DNA of 5,798 nucleotides from Bryobacterales bacterium (GCA_003142355.1 PLMF01000301.1:2422-8219); one strand, 5' to 3'. Shown: positions 1 to 5,798, counted from the first letter of the stretch. A program made the numbers and translations. Notes: generated by a model not told the origin, from the sequence alone.

Positions 1-1140
1 CCCCACTTCGAGCAGAACCGGCGAACTTTCGGCTCCCGCGTCAAACAGGAGGCCAGCGATAATGACGCCGTCCACATCGGCGACGGTCATGGCGGTGACG
101 CCGTTTGTGGGCCGCAGAGTGGCGAAGCCGAGCCCCAGAACGACCGTGTTCGCACGGGCCACGCGGATGGTGTCGGTCAGGTCGTAGATGCCGGGGATGA
201 ACAGCACGTTCTTCCCTTTGGCCAACTGCGCGTTGACGGTTGCGGCGGTGTCGGCGTTTGGCCGGGCAACGTAGAACCGGCCGATCGGGATGGACCTTCC
301 CGGGGTCGTCCCGGCGCGCCAGGTGATGCCCGAACTGTTAGCGCGGAGCGCCGGGATACGGACGCTATAGTTGCCGGAGGCATCGACCTGGAGGAACGGC
401 TTCTCGCGAACGATGGGGACCTGGGCGATCTTGGTATATGGCGGAGCAGGCCATTCGCCAGCCGGCGGATTGACGACGCCGACGAAGACCATGTTCCAGT
501 TGGCGCCGGTCCAACTGCGCCATTCGGTGTTGCGCGAGATCCACTGCTGCTGGGGACCGGCGCTCACGTTGCCGTCAATGAGGGCATCGGACATCCAGCC
601 GCCGCTCGCCCATCCGTTCTTCTGGTGGAGTACGATGTCGCCGCGAACGTGCATGCGGCGGAAGGGGACGGCTTGCGAGACGGCCCACTGCATGGTGCCG
701 CCGGCGGGGGTAACGGAGAAGCCCTCGGCGGCCTTCCAAAAGGTGCAGGTCGCGTTGTTGTTCGGCAGGGTGGCGTCGGAACGGACGTCGCCCGCAATGT
801 GGACGTCGTCGGGCGAGGCGCCGAGCCCGAGTACCTGGGTGTAGTATCCGACCGGCACATCCACTTTGTACTCGCCAGGCGCGAACAACAGAGCGTAGCG
901 CGCAGGACCGAACTGGCTGTTCTTCTGGATGGCGTAAGCCTTATCGATCTGTTCCTGGATCGCCGCGGCCGGCATGGCCGGGTCGAAGACGAGGACGTTG
1001 GGGCCGAAGTCGGGCTTGGCGGGGCCGGCGGCGAGCGCGGGGTAGGGGAACTGCGCGAGAAGAATCAGAAACAGGGTGAGACCGGCGAGCGGTCTGTAGC
1101 GTTCGGCGTTGCGAGAATGGTGCTGCTTCGCAGTTCGCAT
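1..1140 (-). CDS. Secreted right-handed beta-helix protein (misnamed 'adenylyl cyclase' family), C-terminus beyond window
   Basis: The reading frame is open from ATG at 1140 to the window edge, giving 380 codons with no stop; the C-terminus lies outside. Residues 1-38 look like a Sec signal: a basic start (MRTAKQHHSR), a hydrophobic core at about 19-29 and an Ala-Leu-Ala cleavage site near 35-37. The mature part begins with FGPNVLVFDPAMP (45-57), followed by blocks typical of the family: RYALLFAPGEY (81-91), YTQVLGLGASPDDV (100-113), WAVSQAVPFRRMHVRG (152-167), WNMVFVGV (215-222) and REKPFL (245-250). Residues 310-366 (VLFIPGIYDL, VVLGLG, VIIAGLLFD) show the short beta-strand rhythm of pectate-lyase-like helices. 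Related proteins in actinobacteria and soil bacteria carry names such as adenylyl cyclase or coagulation factor 5/8 type, but I see no cyclase motif. It probably acts outside the cytoplasm, perhaps on polysaccharide; the activity is unknown. An AGGGAG ribosome binding site lies 6 nt before the ATG, supporting this start. Confidence 0.85.
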   Translation of the reverse strand, partial: MRTAKQHHSRNAERYRPLAGLTLFLILLAQFPYPALAAGPAKPDFGPNVLVFDPAMPAAAIQEQIDKAYAIQKNSQFGPARYALLFAPGEYKVDVPVGYYTQVLGLGASPDDVHIAGDVRSDATLPNNNATCTFWKAAEGFSVTPAGGTMQWAVSQAVPFRRMHVRGDIVLHQKNGWASGGWMSDALIDGNVSAGPQQQWISRNTEWRSWTGANWNMVFVGVVNPPAGEWPAPPYTKIAQVPIVREKPFLQVDASGNYSVRIPALRANSSGITWRAGTTPGRSIPIGRFYVARPNADTAATVNAQLAKGKNVLFIPGIYDLTDTIRVARANTVVLGLGFATLRPTNGVTAMTVADVDGVIIAGLLFDAGAESSPVLLEVG

Positions 1141-1146
1141 GGATGG

Positions 1147-1234
1147 CTCCCTTGGGAGATCGAGTTCGAGATTGCACCGGCGGCTGAATCTTCGACTCGC
1201 CGGAAATACCGACCGGCGAACGGCTCTCGATCTC
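1147..1234 (-). promoter_or_regulatory. Structured mRNA leader candidate next to the beta-helix gene's ribosome binding site
   Basis: Read on the minus strand, GAGATCGAG (1234-1226) and CTCGATCTC (1164-1156) form a perfect 9-bp stem. Inside it TCGCCGG (1219-1213) pairs with CCGGCGA (1203-1197) over a 9-nt loop, and a 4-bp GATT/AATC helix (1190-1187 with 1173-1170) is possible, giving a three-way-junction-like shape. The 3' arm of the outer stem ends 3 nt before the AGGGAG Shine-Dalgarno sequence (1152-1147). CTCCC at 1158-1154 could instead pair with GGGAG at 1151-1147 and mask that site, and it shares three bases with the outer stem. I match this to no known riboswitch class. The repeats could also be DNA operators or chance in GC-rich sequence. 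Confidence 0.35.
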
Positions 1235-1274
1235 GTGGAGAAAGGTTGATGGCCTAAGTTCGTATGGTAACCGG

Positions 1275-1301
1275 GTGACGAGCGGGACGCCAGGGTATAA
1301 T
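1275..1301 (+). promoter_or_regulatory. Likely sigma-70-type promoter of the Sel1-repeat gene
   Basis: A perfect TATAAT box lies at 1296-1301, a rare AT-rich hexamer in this GC-rich region. GTGACG at 1275-1280 matches four of six -35 consensus bases, but the spacer is only 15 nt, so the -35 assignment is weak. Transcription would start near 1308, leaving an untranslated leader of about 50 nt before the ATG at 1358. A small GTTGC/GCAAC inverted repeat (1307-1311 and 1324-1328) lies in that leader. Confidence 0.55.
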
Positions 1302-1347
1302 CGCTGGTTGCACCTACCCCCCGGCAACGATGTGGCACGGGCGATAT

Positions 1348-1351
1348 GGAG
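1348..1351 (+). promoter_or_regulatory. Ribosome binding site that decides the Sel1 gene start
   Basis: GGAG sits 6 nt before the ATG at 1358, an ideal Shine-Dalgarno spacing. The earlier in-frame ATG at 1346 overlaps this motif and has no comparable purine-rich site before it. The 1358 start is therefore preferred; it shortens the protein by four residues (MEKS). Confidence 0.6.
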
Positions 1352-1357
1352 AAATCG

Positions 1358-2095
1358 ATGCAAGCCGATCAGGCGGTACACACAATATTGAGATTCGCGG
1401 CGGCTCTGGCGCTGACACTCGGCATCGGGAGTGCGCAGACAGCCTCCGGTGGCGGCAAACCCGCGACGCTCGACTCCGCGGAGTACATCGCTCGCGCTGA
1501 AAAGGGCGATGTGAATGCACAACTCGTGCTGGCCGGCATGTATTTGCAGGGCCGCGTCGTCGGAAAGAACCTCACAGAGGCGGCCCGTTGGTTCGGCAAA
1601 GCGGCCGATCAAGGAAGCGCCCAAGCCCAGGCAGCCCTCGGGGCTCTATTTTTGTCGGGTCAAGGGGTCGAGAAGGACATCGGGAAGGCTTTGGAATGGC
1701 TGGAGAAGGCAGCTGCTCAGGGGAACTCGGACGCGCAGTATAACCTGGGCGCCATTTACCTTCAGGGAAGCGGAGTTCCGGCCGACGACGCCAAGGCCAT
1801 GTCATGGTTCCGCAAGGCCGCCGAAAACGGCCACGTCTGGTCCCAGATGAACCTCGCCGGAGCGTACTACGAAGGACGGGGCGTAGCCCAGGATTATGCC
1901 GAGGCCGCACGCTGGTGCCGCAAAGCCGCCGACGGAGGAGACTCTACGGCGCAGTTCCGTTTGGGAATGATGTACCTCAAAGGGCAAGGCGTACCGCAAA
2001 GCAACCGCGACGCCGAGCAGTGGATTCGCCAATCCGCAGCCAAGGGCTATGGGCCCGCCATCAGCATGCTGAAACAGGTGCCGCCCGAGAAGTAA
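1358..2095 (+). CDS. Exported Sel1-like (TPR-type) repeat protein
   Basis: This 245-residue protein has an N-terminal export signal: a mostly hydrophobic stretch (FAAALALTLGIGSAQ, about residues 13-27 from the 1358 start), with likely cleavage near Gly-Ser-Ala/Gln. After a short linker come five uninterrupted 36-residue Sel1-like repeats, at about residues 53-88, 89-124, 125-160, 161-196 and 197-232. Each follows the pattern AQxxLGxxYLxGxGVxxDxxxAxxWxxKAAxxG; the first has RVVGKN where the others keep the G-x-G-V turn, and the fifth is the most diverged at its end (WIRQSAAKG). Such repeats form pairs of antiparallel helices that bind partner proteins, often in envelope or signalling scaffolds. 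No catalytic domain is present, and the repeats take up nearly the whole mature protein. It is a single gene, transcribed away from the beta-helix gene and convergent with the GTPase gene, so its partner cannot be read from context. An alternative in-frame ATG lies at 1346. Confidence 0.88.
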   Translation: MQADQAVHTILRFAAALALTLGIGSAQTASGGGKPATLDSAEYIARAEKGDVNAQLVLAGMYLQGRVVGKNLTEAARWFGKAADQGSAQAQAALGALFLSGQGVEKDIGKALEWLEKAAAQGNSDAQYNLGAIYLQGSGVPADDAKAMSWFRKAAENGHVWSQMNLAGAYYEGRGVAQDYAEAARWCRKAADGGDSTAQFRLGMMYLKGQGVPQSNRDAEQWIRQSAAKGYGPAISMLKQVPPEK

Positions 2096-2153
2096 CCGCC
2101 TCCCATCCCCGCCTGGTCACCATGAGGACCACCGTCGGGCCAGCCCGCATGGG
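2096..2153. other. Short convergent intergenic gap with two weak hairpins
   Basis: This gap separates the ends of two converging genes. TGGTC (2114-2118) pairs with GACCA (2127-2131), and GCCCG (2143-2147) with CGGGC (2157-2161), the latter reaching into the stop region of the minus-strand gene. Both stems are only 5 bp and neither is followed by a T run on either strand. A bidirectional terminator is expected at this position, but I cannot support a classical intrinsic one. Confidence 0.2.
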
Positions 2154-3089
2154 TCACGGGCGGTGGTATGGCACCGGTGGGGACGGGCGGAAGCATTGCA
2201 CGTGCTGCCAGGTGAGGCGGGCGGGCAGGGCGGCGAATGCGCGCTCCACGATGGCGCGCAGCGATTCAGGGTCGGCGAGCGCGCGCAGGTTCAGTAGAAT
2301 TTCGTGCCTGGCGGATGGCGAGGCGTCGAGCGCGCCTTCTACCACGGGGTCCTGGCCGTTGGCGGTGAGCGCGGCCTTCAGGTAGCCCGCGTCCGATTGC
2401 GTGAACAGCTTCAGGTGCACGATGCGGATCTGCGGCTCCAGGCGGTCCAGCAGAGGGCCTACCAGCATGGGAGCGGAAATGGGCGGCGCGGCGTGCGCGG
2501 TGACGCGGGCGTTGAGCCACGCCAGCGCGGCTTCGGCCTCGGCGTAGCGCGCGTAGTCGATGTCCAGAGTCTTGGCGCCGGCCGGAACGGAGCCGGAGAG
2601 CAACCGGTCGAGCCAGGCCGGCACGCTTTCACCGCGCTCGAAGAGGAGGTCGGCCTCGGCCAGTTGGTTCCGGTAGAGGAAGTCGAGGTCGGGGTTGTCG
2701 AAGGTCCGCTGCGGGTGGAGGACCACGGTCAGCGGCGCGATGCGGAAGCGATCCCCATGGTCGCGGACGAGCGGCCGCAGCGTAGTCGCCACGATGTCGG
2801 TGCAACTGCCGGCGGCCTCGGCAAAGATCACGTGGGGCTGAGATTCGAGGAGGCGGCTGGCGGCTTCGACGAGGTCGGGGAAGCGGCAGCAGAAGCAGCC
2901 GCCGGTCACCTGATCGCAGGCGACGCCCAAGGAGCCGGCGTAGTGGGTGTCCACCAGGTCGTCGCCCTGGTCGTTGAGGATGGCGGCCACGCGCAGGCCG
3001 CGCTGCTGGAGGAGGCGCGCGGCGGCGAGGATGAGGGTGGTCTTGCCAGCGCCCAGAAAACCGCCGACTACCGCGATGACGGGCTTCAC
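2154..3089 (-). CDS. CobW/P47K-type (COG0523-like) GTPase lacking a recognisable NKxD motif
   Basis: The protein has 311 residues and starts at GTG (3089-3087), overlapping the stop of the upstream glycosidase as GTGA; an AGGA 9 nt upstream can serve as ribosome binding site. The P-loop GGFLGAGKTT lies at residues 9-18 directly after the start, which fixes the N-terminus. NDQGDDLVDT (39-48) fits switch I, TGGCFCC (62-68) is the family's GGCxCC metal-binding motif (Cys65, Cys67, Cys68), and IFAEAAGSCTD (88-98) covers the Walker B/G3 area. After NQLAEADLL (141-149), where relatives continue with NKxDL, it jumps to FERGESVPAWLDRLL; G4 and an estimated 30-40 residues seem to be missing. The C-terminal half (about 175-311) ends with FRPSPPVPYHRP, similar to the FxPxxPxPTHR-like ends I recall in this subfamily. 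Family members deliver or sense metals such as Zn or Co. A role in maturing the upstream glycosidase is inferred only from the operon. Confidence 0.88.
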   Translation of the reverse strand: MKPVIAVVGGFLGAGKTTLILAAARLLQQRGLRVAAILNDQGDDLVDTHYAGSLGVACDQVTGGCFCCRFPDLVEAASRLLESQPHVIFAEAAGSCTDIVATTLRPLVRDHGDRFRIAPLTVVLHPQRTFDNPDLDFLYRNQLAEADLLFERGESVPAWLDRLLSGSVPAGAKTLDIDYARYAEAEAALAWLNARVTAHAAPPISAPMLVGPLLDRLEPQIRIVHLKLFTQSDAGYLKAALTANGQDPVVEGALDASPSARHEILLNLRALADPESLRAIVERAFAALPARLTWQHVQCFRPSPPVPYHRP

Positions 3090-5650
3090 AGCGCCAGTTC
3101 CTGACCTTCGGCGATGGTGGCGTTGGGCGTGGACTTCTTTCCGTTGACGCTGGCGGTGCGCACCGCCAGCGTGCCGTGATCGACGCGCAGGATGGCGCCG
3201 CCGGCGGTGACGCGGAAGGTTCCCCACCCCGTGGCGGTGCTCCAGAAACAGCGGAAGCCCGGCGCGGCCTGGATGGCGACGGACTGCTCGCCGCCGTGAT
3301 AGCGGAAGCCGCTGGCGGCCAGGAGCGTGCTCCAGCTCGACATGGCGCGCGCGTAGTGGTGGCCGCACTCCGGCTCGTTCCACGGGTTGCGGCGCTCGCC
3401 ATCGTAGCGCGCACGCACGTTGCGGACGGCTTCGACGCCCTCGCGCGTCATGCCGGCGAAGAGCAGGTGGGCCGCGGCGAGGTACTCCAGACCGGTCCAG
3501 GATTCGGCGTAGTAGGGGAAAGGCACGTGCGGGCGCTCGGCCTTGCCGTAATCGCAAACCATGAGGGCGGGCTCGTCGTTGAGCACGTAGGTGCGCTCGA
3601 CGCAATCGTGGCCGACCAGCGTGCGCTTGTAGTTGTAGCGCCAGATAGATTCGAGGGTTTTGCGGATGTTGGCGGCGGAGACCAACGGGCCGAGGCCGGC
3701 CACCTCGGCGAGATACTGGCCGATCAACTGATCGAGCAGACAGCCGCCGCCCACCTGGTATTCGGGCGTTTCGGTGTTGGCCGAGCCGCTGTCGCTGAGC
3801 AGGTTGGGCGCGATCTTGTCCTTGGCGACTCCGCGGATCTTCTGGATGTAGAACTCGCCGTTGAACAGATTGGCGTCGATCCACTGGCTGCCGCGCTCGA
3901 ACACCGCGCGATACTCCGCCGCGCTGGCGGTGTCGCCGACGGCGCGGGCCATCTCCTCGCCGGCGCGGAGCGCACCCAGATAGAAGATGCCGCATTGCGG
4001 GTTGGGGCCGTAAAACTCGACGTCGTAGGTGTTGTGCTGCACGCCTGTGAGGACGCCCTCTTTGCCGGCATCCCAACCGCCCGGGACCCAGGCGAACTCG
4101 ATGGCCTTCTTGATGCGCGGCCACATTTCGCGGAGCCACGCGGTGTCGCCGGAAAGGAGCCAGTCCAGGTAGGCGTGCATGATCTGGCCCATCTGGCCAT
4201 CGGCGGCGGCGAAGCCGAAGCTGTCGCCATGGTGGGGAAGGCGCTCGCGGAAACGGATGCCGCCGGCTTTGTCGAGCTGGTAGCCGAAGGCGGAGCCGCG
4301 CAGCGAGCGGGCGAAGCTCGGGAAGATGTGGGCCGTGGCGGTCTCGTAGTTCCAGACGTGGGCGCAGCTTCCGTGGCAGCAGCCGGCGTGGTCGTTGGCG
4401 CCTTCGAAGCCGTGGAATTCGCCGTCGGCGGTGCGGAAGCAAACGGGCGTGACCAGGGTCGAGAGGTTGGCGCTGGCGGCATCCTTGATGGCGGCGGGGA
4501 TAGTGGACTCGCGCAGGGCGGCGGCAAACCGGCGGGTCTTCTTCTCGAGGGCTGGCAAGTGTTCGGCGGCGTATTCGGCGGCGGCCCAGGCGTCGGGGAA
4601 GCGCGTGGTGTAGTGGTTGCCGATGAGGGTGTCTTCATCGCCGGGCGCGGCGCTCCAGCCGCAGCGGCGCGGCGTGCGGTTGGGGAAATGCCAGGCGAGA
4701 AGGAACGTGAAATCGGCGTGGGCGCCGGGCGCGATGGTGCGGCCGAGCGAGAGCGCACCCACGGGTCCGGGGTCCTTCGACTCGGGGCCGAGTTCGCCAT
4801 CGATGGAAAAGTCGTCCCAGAAGAACATGGGCGAGTTCCACCAGCGGCTGCGCTCCCATCCGCGAAGGTAGGTGACGCGGGCGCCGGTGGAATCGAGCAC
4901 GGAGACAAGGAAGCTGCCTTTGAGCGCGTCGTCGCCGGGCAGTTCCGGGCTGGTCATGAGAATGCCAGCCAGCCGTTCGGAAGTTTTGTATTCGTTGACG
5001 CGCGTGTCCTTGGCCGGGGTGCGGCCGGTGGGATTTTCGACGGACCAGGCGATGGAGACCTTGGCGGACGCCGTGCCGGGGTTGGTGACGCGGTAGCGCA
5101 GGATGGCGACCGGCAGGCCGGATTCGTCGGGTTCGTGGGGGATGAAGGGCGAGAAGGCTTCGAGCGAGACTTTGACGGGCAAGGTGGAATCGGAGAAGTC
5201 GACGCGCGCCAACGGGAATTCGCCGGTGAAGGTTGCGGAAGCCAGGCGCGTGAGGCCGGGCACGTTGCTCGCGCCAAGCCCGCTGGAGCCTTCAAAGGGC
5301 GGCTGGATGCGCGATTCGAGCACGCGGGCGACGGGCTGGCGGTTGCCGGCCTGCGCCCAGATGGCGGGGAAGGCGTAGGAAGGGGCGTTGCCTTTGTCGG
5401 GACGGTTGAAGATTTCCCAATCGCGAAGCTGTCCGCGCCCTCCGAGGCTGACACACCCGGCGCAGACGCCGCCGAGCGGGAAGGCGATGGCGGTGAGGCG
5501 CCGTCCGGTAAAGACGCGGGGGAATGCGATTTCGGGAGCGGCGGGCGGTGTTGGCGTGGCCGGGGCCGGCGTTGGGACTTGCGCGGCGGCCTGAGTGGCG
5601 GCACTGGCGAGGGTCACCTGCTTGAGGAAGGTTCGGCGCTTGGTGGACAT
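3086..5650 (-). CDS. Tat-exported DUF608/GH116-type glycosidase (GBA2-like)
   Basis: This 854-residue protein resembles glucosylceramidase/beta-glucosidase enzymes of family GH116 (human GBA2, TxGH116), similar in length to bacterial members plus a signal. MSTKRRTFLKQ is a twin-arginine motif, followed by a weakly hydrophobic stretch and a likely cleavage site after AAAQ (24); residues 25-39 form a Pro/Thr/Ala-rich linker. The N-terminal beta domain carries the family signature AIAFPLGGV...LGGRGQLRDWEIFNRP (54-84). The catalytic (alpha/alpha)6 domain starts near 385. Glu416 in GFEG and Asp543 in HNTYD are my candidates for nucleophile and acid/base, by remembered comparison with GBA2 Glu527/Asp677. 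Other family blocks are HVWNYE (431-436), ESWTGLEY (716-723) and ECGHHYARAMSSW (761-773). The protein has 13 cysteines, many for an exported protein. Beta-glycoside hydrolysis outside the cytoplasm is expected; the substrate cannot be told. The 5650 ATG is the only fitting start, although no Shine-Dalgarno sequence precedes it. It overlaps the downstream GTPase gene by 4 nt. Confidence 0.92.
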   Translation of the reverse strand: MSTKRRTFLKQVTLASAATQAAAQVPTPAPATPTPPAAPEIAFPRVFTGRRLTAIAFPLGGVCAGCVSLGGRGQLRDWEIFNRPDKGNAPSYAFPAIWAQAGNRQPVARVLESRIQPPFEGSSGLGASNVPGLTRLASATFTGEFPLARVDFSDSTLPVKVSLEAFSPFIPHEPDESGLPVAILRYRVTNPGTASAKVSIAWSVENPTGRTPAKDTRVNEYKTSERLAGILMTSPELPGDDALKGSFLVSVLDSTGARVTYLRGWERSRWWNSPMFFWDDFSIDGELGPESKDPGPVGALSLGRTIAPGAHADFTFLLAWHFPNRTPRRCGWSAAPGDEDTLIGNHYTTRFPDAWAAAEYAAEHLPALEKKTRRFAAALRESTIPAAIKDAASANLSTLVTPVCFRTADGEFHGFEGANDHAGCCHGSCAHVWNYETATAHIFPSFARSLRGSAFGYQLDKAGGIRFRERLPHHGDSFGFAAADGQMGQIMHAYLDWLLSGDTAWLREMWPRIKKAIEFAWVPGGWDAGKEGVLTGVQHNTYDVEFYGPNPQCGIFYLGALRAGEEMARAVGDTASAAEYRAVFERGSQWIDANLFNGEFYIQKIRGVAKDKIAPNLLSDSGSANTETPEYQVGGGCLLDQLIGQYLAEVAGLGPLVSAANIRKTLESIWRYNYKRTLVGHDCVERTYVLNDEPALMVCDYGKAERPHVPFPYYAESWTGLEYLAAAHLLFAGMTREGVEAVRNVRARYDGERRNPWNEPECGHHYARAMSSWSTLLAASGFRYHGGEQSVAIQAAPGFRCFWSTATGWGTFRVTAGGAILRVDHGTLAVRTASVNGKKSTPNATIAEGQELAL

Positions 5651-5657
5651 CAGGTAT

Positions 5658-5663
5658 AGAGTA
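5658..5663 (-). promoter_or_regulatory. Possible -10 element for a leaderless glycosidase transcript
   Basis: On the minus strand TACTCT (5663-5658) fits the loose TANNNT -10 pattern and ends 7 nt before the ATG at 5650. Transcription would then begin at or next to the start codon. No Shine-Dalgarno sequence is present in the 20 nt upstream, which agrees with leaderless initiation. No convincing -35 box is visible, so this is a weak call. Confidence 0.25.
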
Positions 5664-5740
5664 ATCCCGGACGGGCGAGAGTGGAGAAGGGGGCTGTTGA
5701 ATTGCTGTAAAGGGACGGCGGGCGGCCCGTCTGATCATCC

Positions 5741-5746
5741 GATAAT
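5741..5746 (+). promoter_or_regulatory. -10 element of a likely leaderless aldo/keto reductase transcript
   Basis: GATAAT matches the -10 consensus at five of six positions and is followed by exactly 6 nt before the ATG at 5753, so the expected transcription start coincides with the start codon. The AGGG at 5747-5750 is only 2 nt from the ATG, too close for a normal Shine-Dalgarno interaction. No good -35 hexamer is seen. A TGATCA palindrome (5732-5737) and a GACGG/CCGTC inverted repeat (5714-5718 and 5727-5731) lie just upstream and may be regulator sites or chance. Confidence 0.4.
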
Positions 5747-5752
5747 AGGGAC

Positions 5753-5798
5753 ATGGAACAGCGATTTCTCGGCAAAAGCGGCTTGAGCGTCTCGTCGC
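5753..5798 (+). CDS. Start of an aldo/keto reductase gene (cut by window edge)
   Basis: Only 15 complete codons are present, reading MEQRFLGKSGLSVSS. The pattern (M)xxRxLGxSGLxVSxLG is the classic N-terminus of aldo/keto reductases of the YhdN/IolS/Gfo-like group, which reduce aldehydes or sugars with NADPH in the cytoplasm. The nucleotide-binding and catalytic (Asp-Tyr-Lys-His) residues lie beyond the window. The gene is divergent from the glycosidase operon across a 102-bp spacer, so the two may share control. The family call rests on a short but distinctive match. Confidence 0.7.
   Translation, partial: MEQRFLGKSGLSVSS

Noticed and set aside
625..1257. Plus-strand open frame of 210 codons opposite the beta-helix gene
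   Set aside because: It is antisense to a convincing secreted protein, is Gly/Val/Arg-rich and shows no recognisable motif.
1346..1348. Alternative upstream ATG for the Sel1 gene
   Set aside because: No good ribosome binding site precedes it, whereas GGAG is ideally spaced before the ATG at 1358. It remains possible.
941..1624. Minus-strand open frame spanning the divergent spacer
   Set aside because: It overlaps the start of the beta-helix gene in another frame and the Sel1 gene in antisense, and its composition is Arg/Pro/Ser-rich without motifs.
2114..2161. Intrinsic terminator between the convergent genes
   Set aside because: The stems are only 5 bp and no T run follows on either strand, so I kept the gap as a low-confidence description only.
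1804..2385. Plus-strand open frame bridging the Sel1 gene end and the GTPase gene end
   Set aside because: It is a frame-shifted shadow of the Sel1 repeats that runs antisense into the GTPase gene; no ribosome binding site or motif supports it.
3090..4442. Long upstream extension of the GTPase frame (start at 4442)
   Set aside because: The extension translates to Arg/Pro/His-rich low-complexity sequence inside the glycosidase gene. The Walker A motif lies just after the GTG at 3089, which also makes a standard GTGA overlap.
3724..4908. 394-codon minus-strand frame within the glycosidase gene
   Set aside because: It is Ser/Pro/Ala/Arg-rich and lies in an alternate frame of a gene with strong family motifs throughout.
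3176..5659. An 827-codon open frame on the plus strand lying antisense to the glycosidase
   Set aside because: It mirrors the codon positions of a GC-rich gene, its translation is Gly/Ala/Val/Glu-rich without domain motifs, and the opposite strand encodes a clear family protein with signal and active-site blocks.

Overview
The window is GC-rich bacterial chromosome with four main protein-coding genes and the first codons of a fifth. A Tat-exported DUF608/GH116-type glycosidase, a CobW/P47K-type GTPase, a secreted beta-helix protein and a Sel1-repeat protein together suggest a soil polymer degrader. Acidobacteriota (Solibacter/Bryobacter-like) is my best guess, but this rests on protein style and composition, not on a marker gene. 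I see no rRNA, tRNA, CRISPR array, insertion sequence or phage gene.

Layout. Positions 1-1140 (minus strand) hold the N-terminal 380 codons of a secreted beta-helix protein of the family often mislabelled 'adenylyl cyclase' or 'coagulation factor 5/8 type'. A 217-bp divergent spacer follows. It carries a perfect TATAAT box facing right and, on the minus strand, a leader with nested inverted repeats that end against the ribosome binding site. Positions 1358-2095 (plus) encode a small exported protein with five tandem 36-residue Sel1-like repeats. After a 58-bp convergent gap come two minus-strand genes forming a tight operon: the upstream, larger one (3086-5650) is the glycosidase and the downstream one (2154-3089) is the GTPase. 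Their stop and start codons overlap as GTGA. A 102-bp divergent spacer then leads to the start of an aldo/keto reductase (5753 onward, plus), cut by the window edge.

How the genes may work together. The glycosidase would be folded in the cytoplasm and exported through the twin-arginine pathway, the usual route for enzymes that acquire a metal or cofactor before export. The GTPase made from the same transcript has the Walker A and CxCC motifs of the COG0523 metallochaperone family, but its guanine-specificity motif (NKxD) appears to be deleted. A dedicated metal-loading or maturation factor coupled to an exported glycosidase is the most interesting hypothesis here. It is inference: the sequence shows the coupling, the Tat signal and the Cys/His-rich active-site segment, but not metal binding. 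The neighbouring secreted beta-helix protein and aldo/keto reductase fit a carbohydrate-related region but are not part of the operon.
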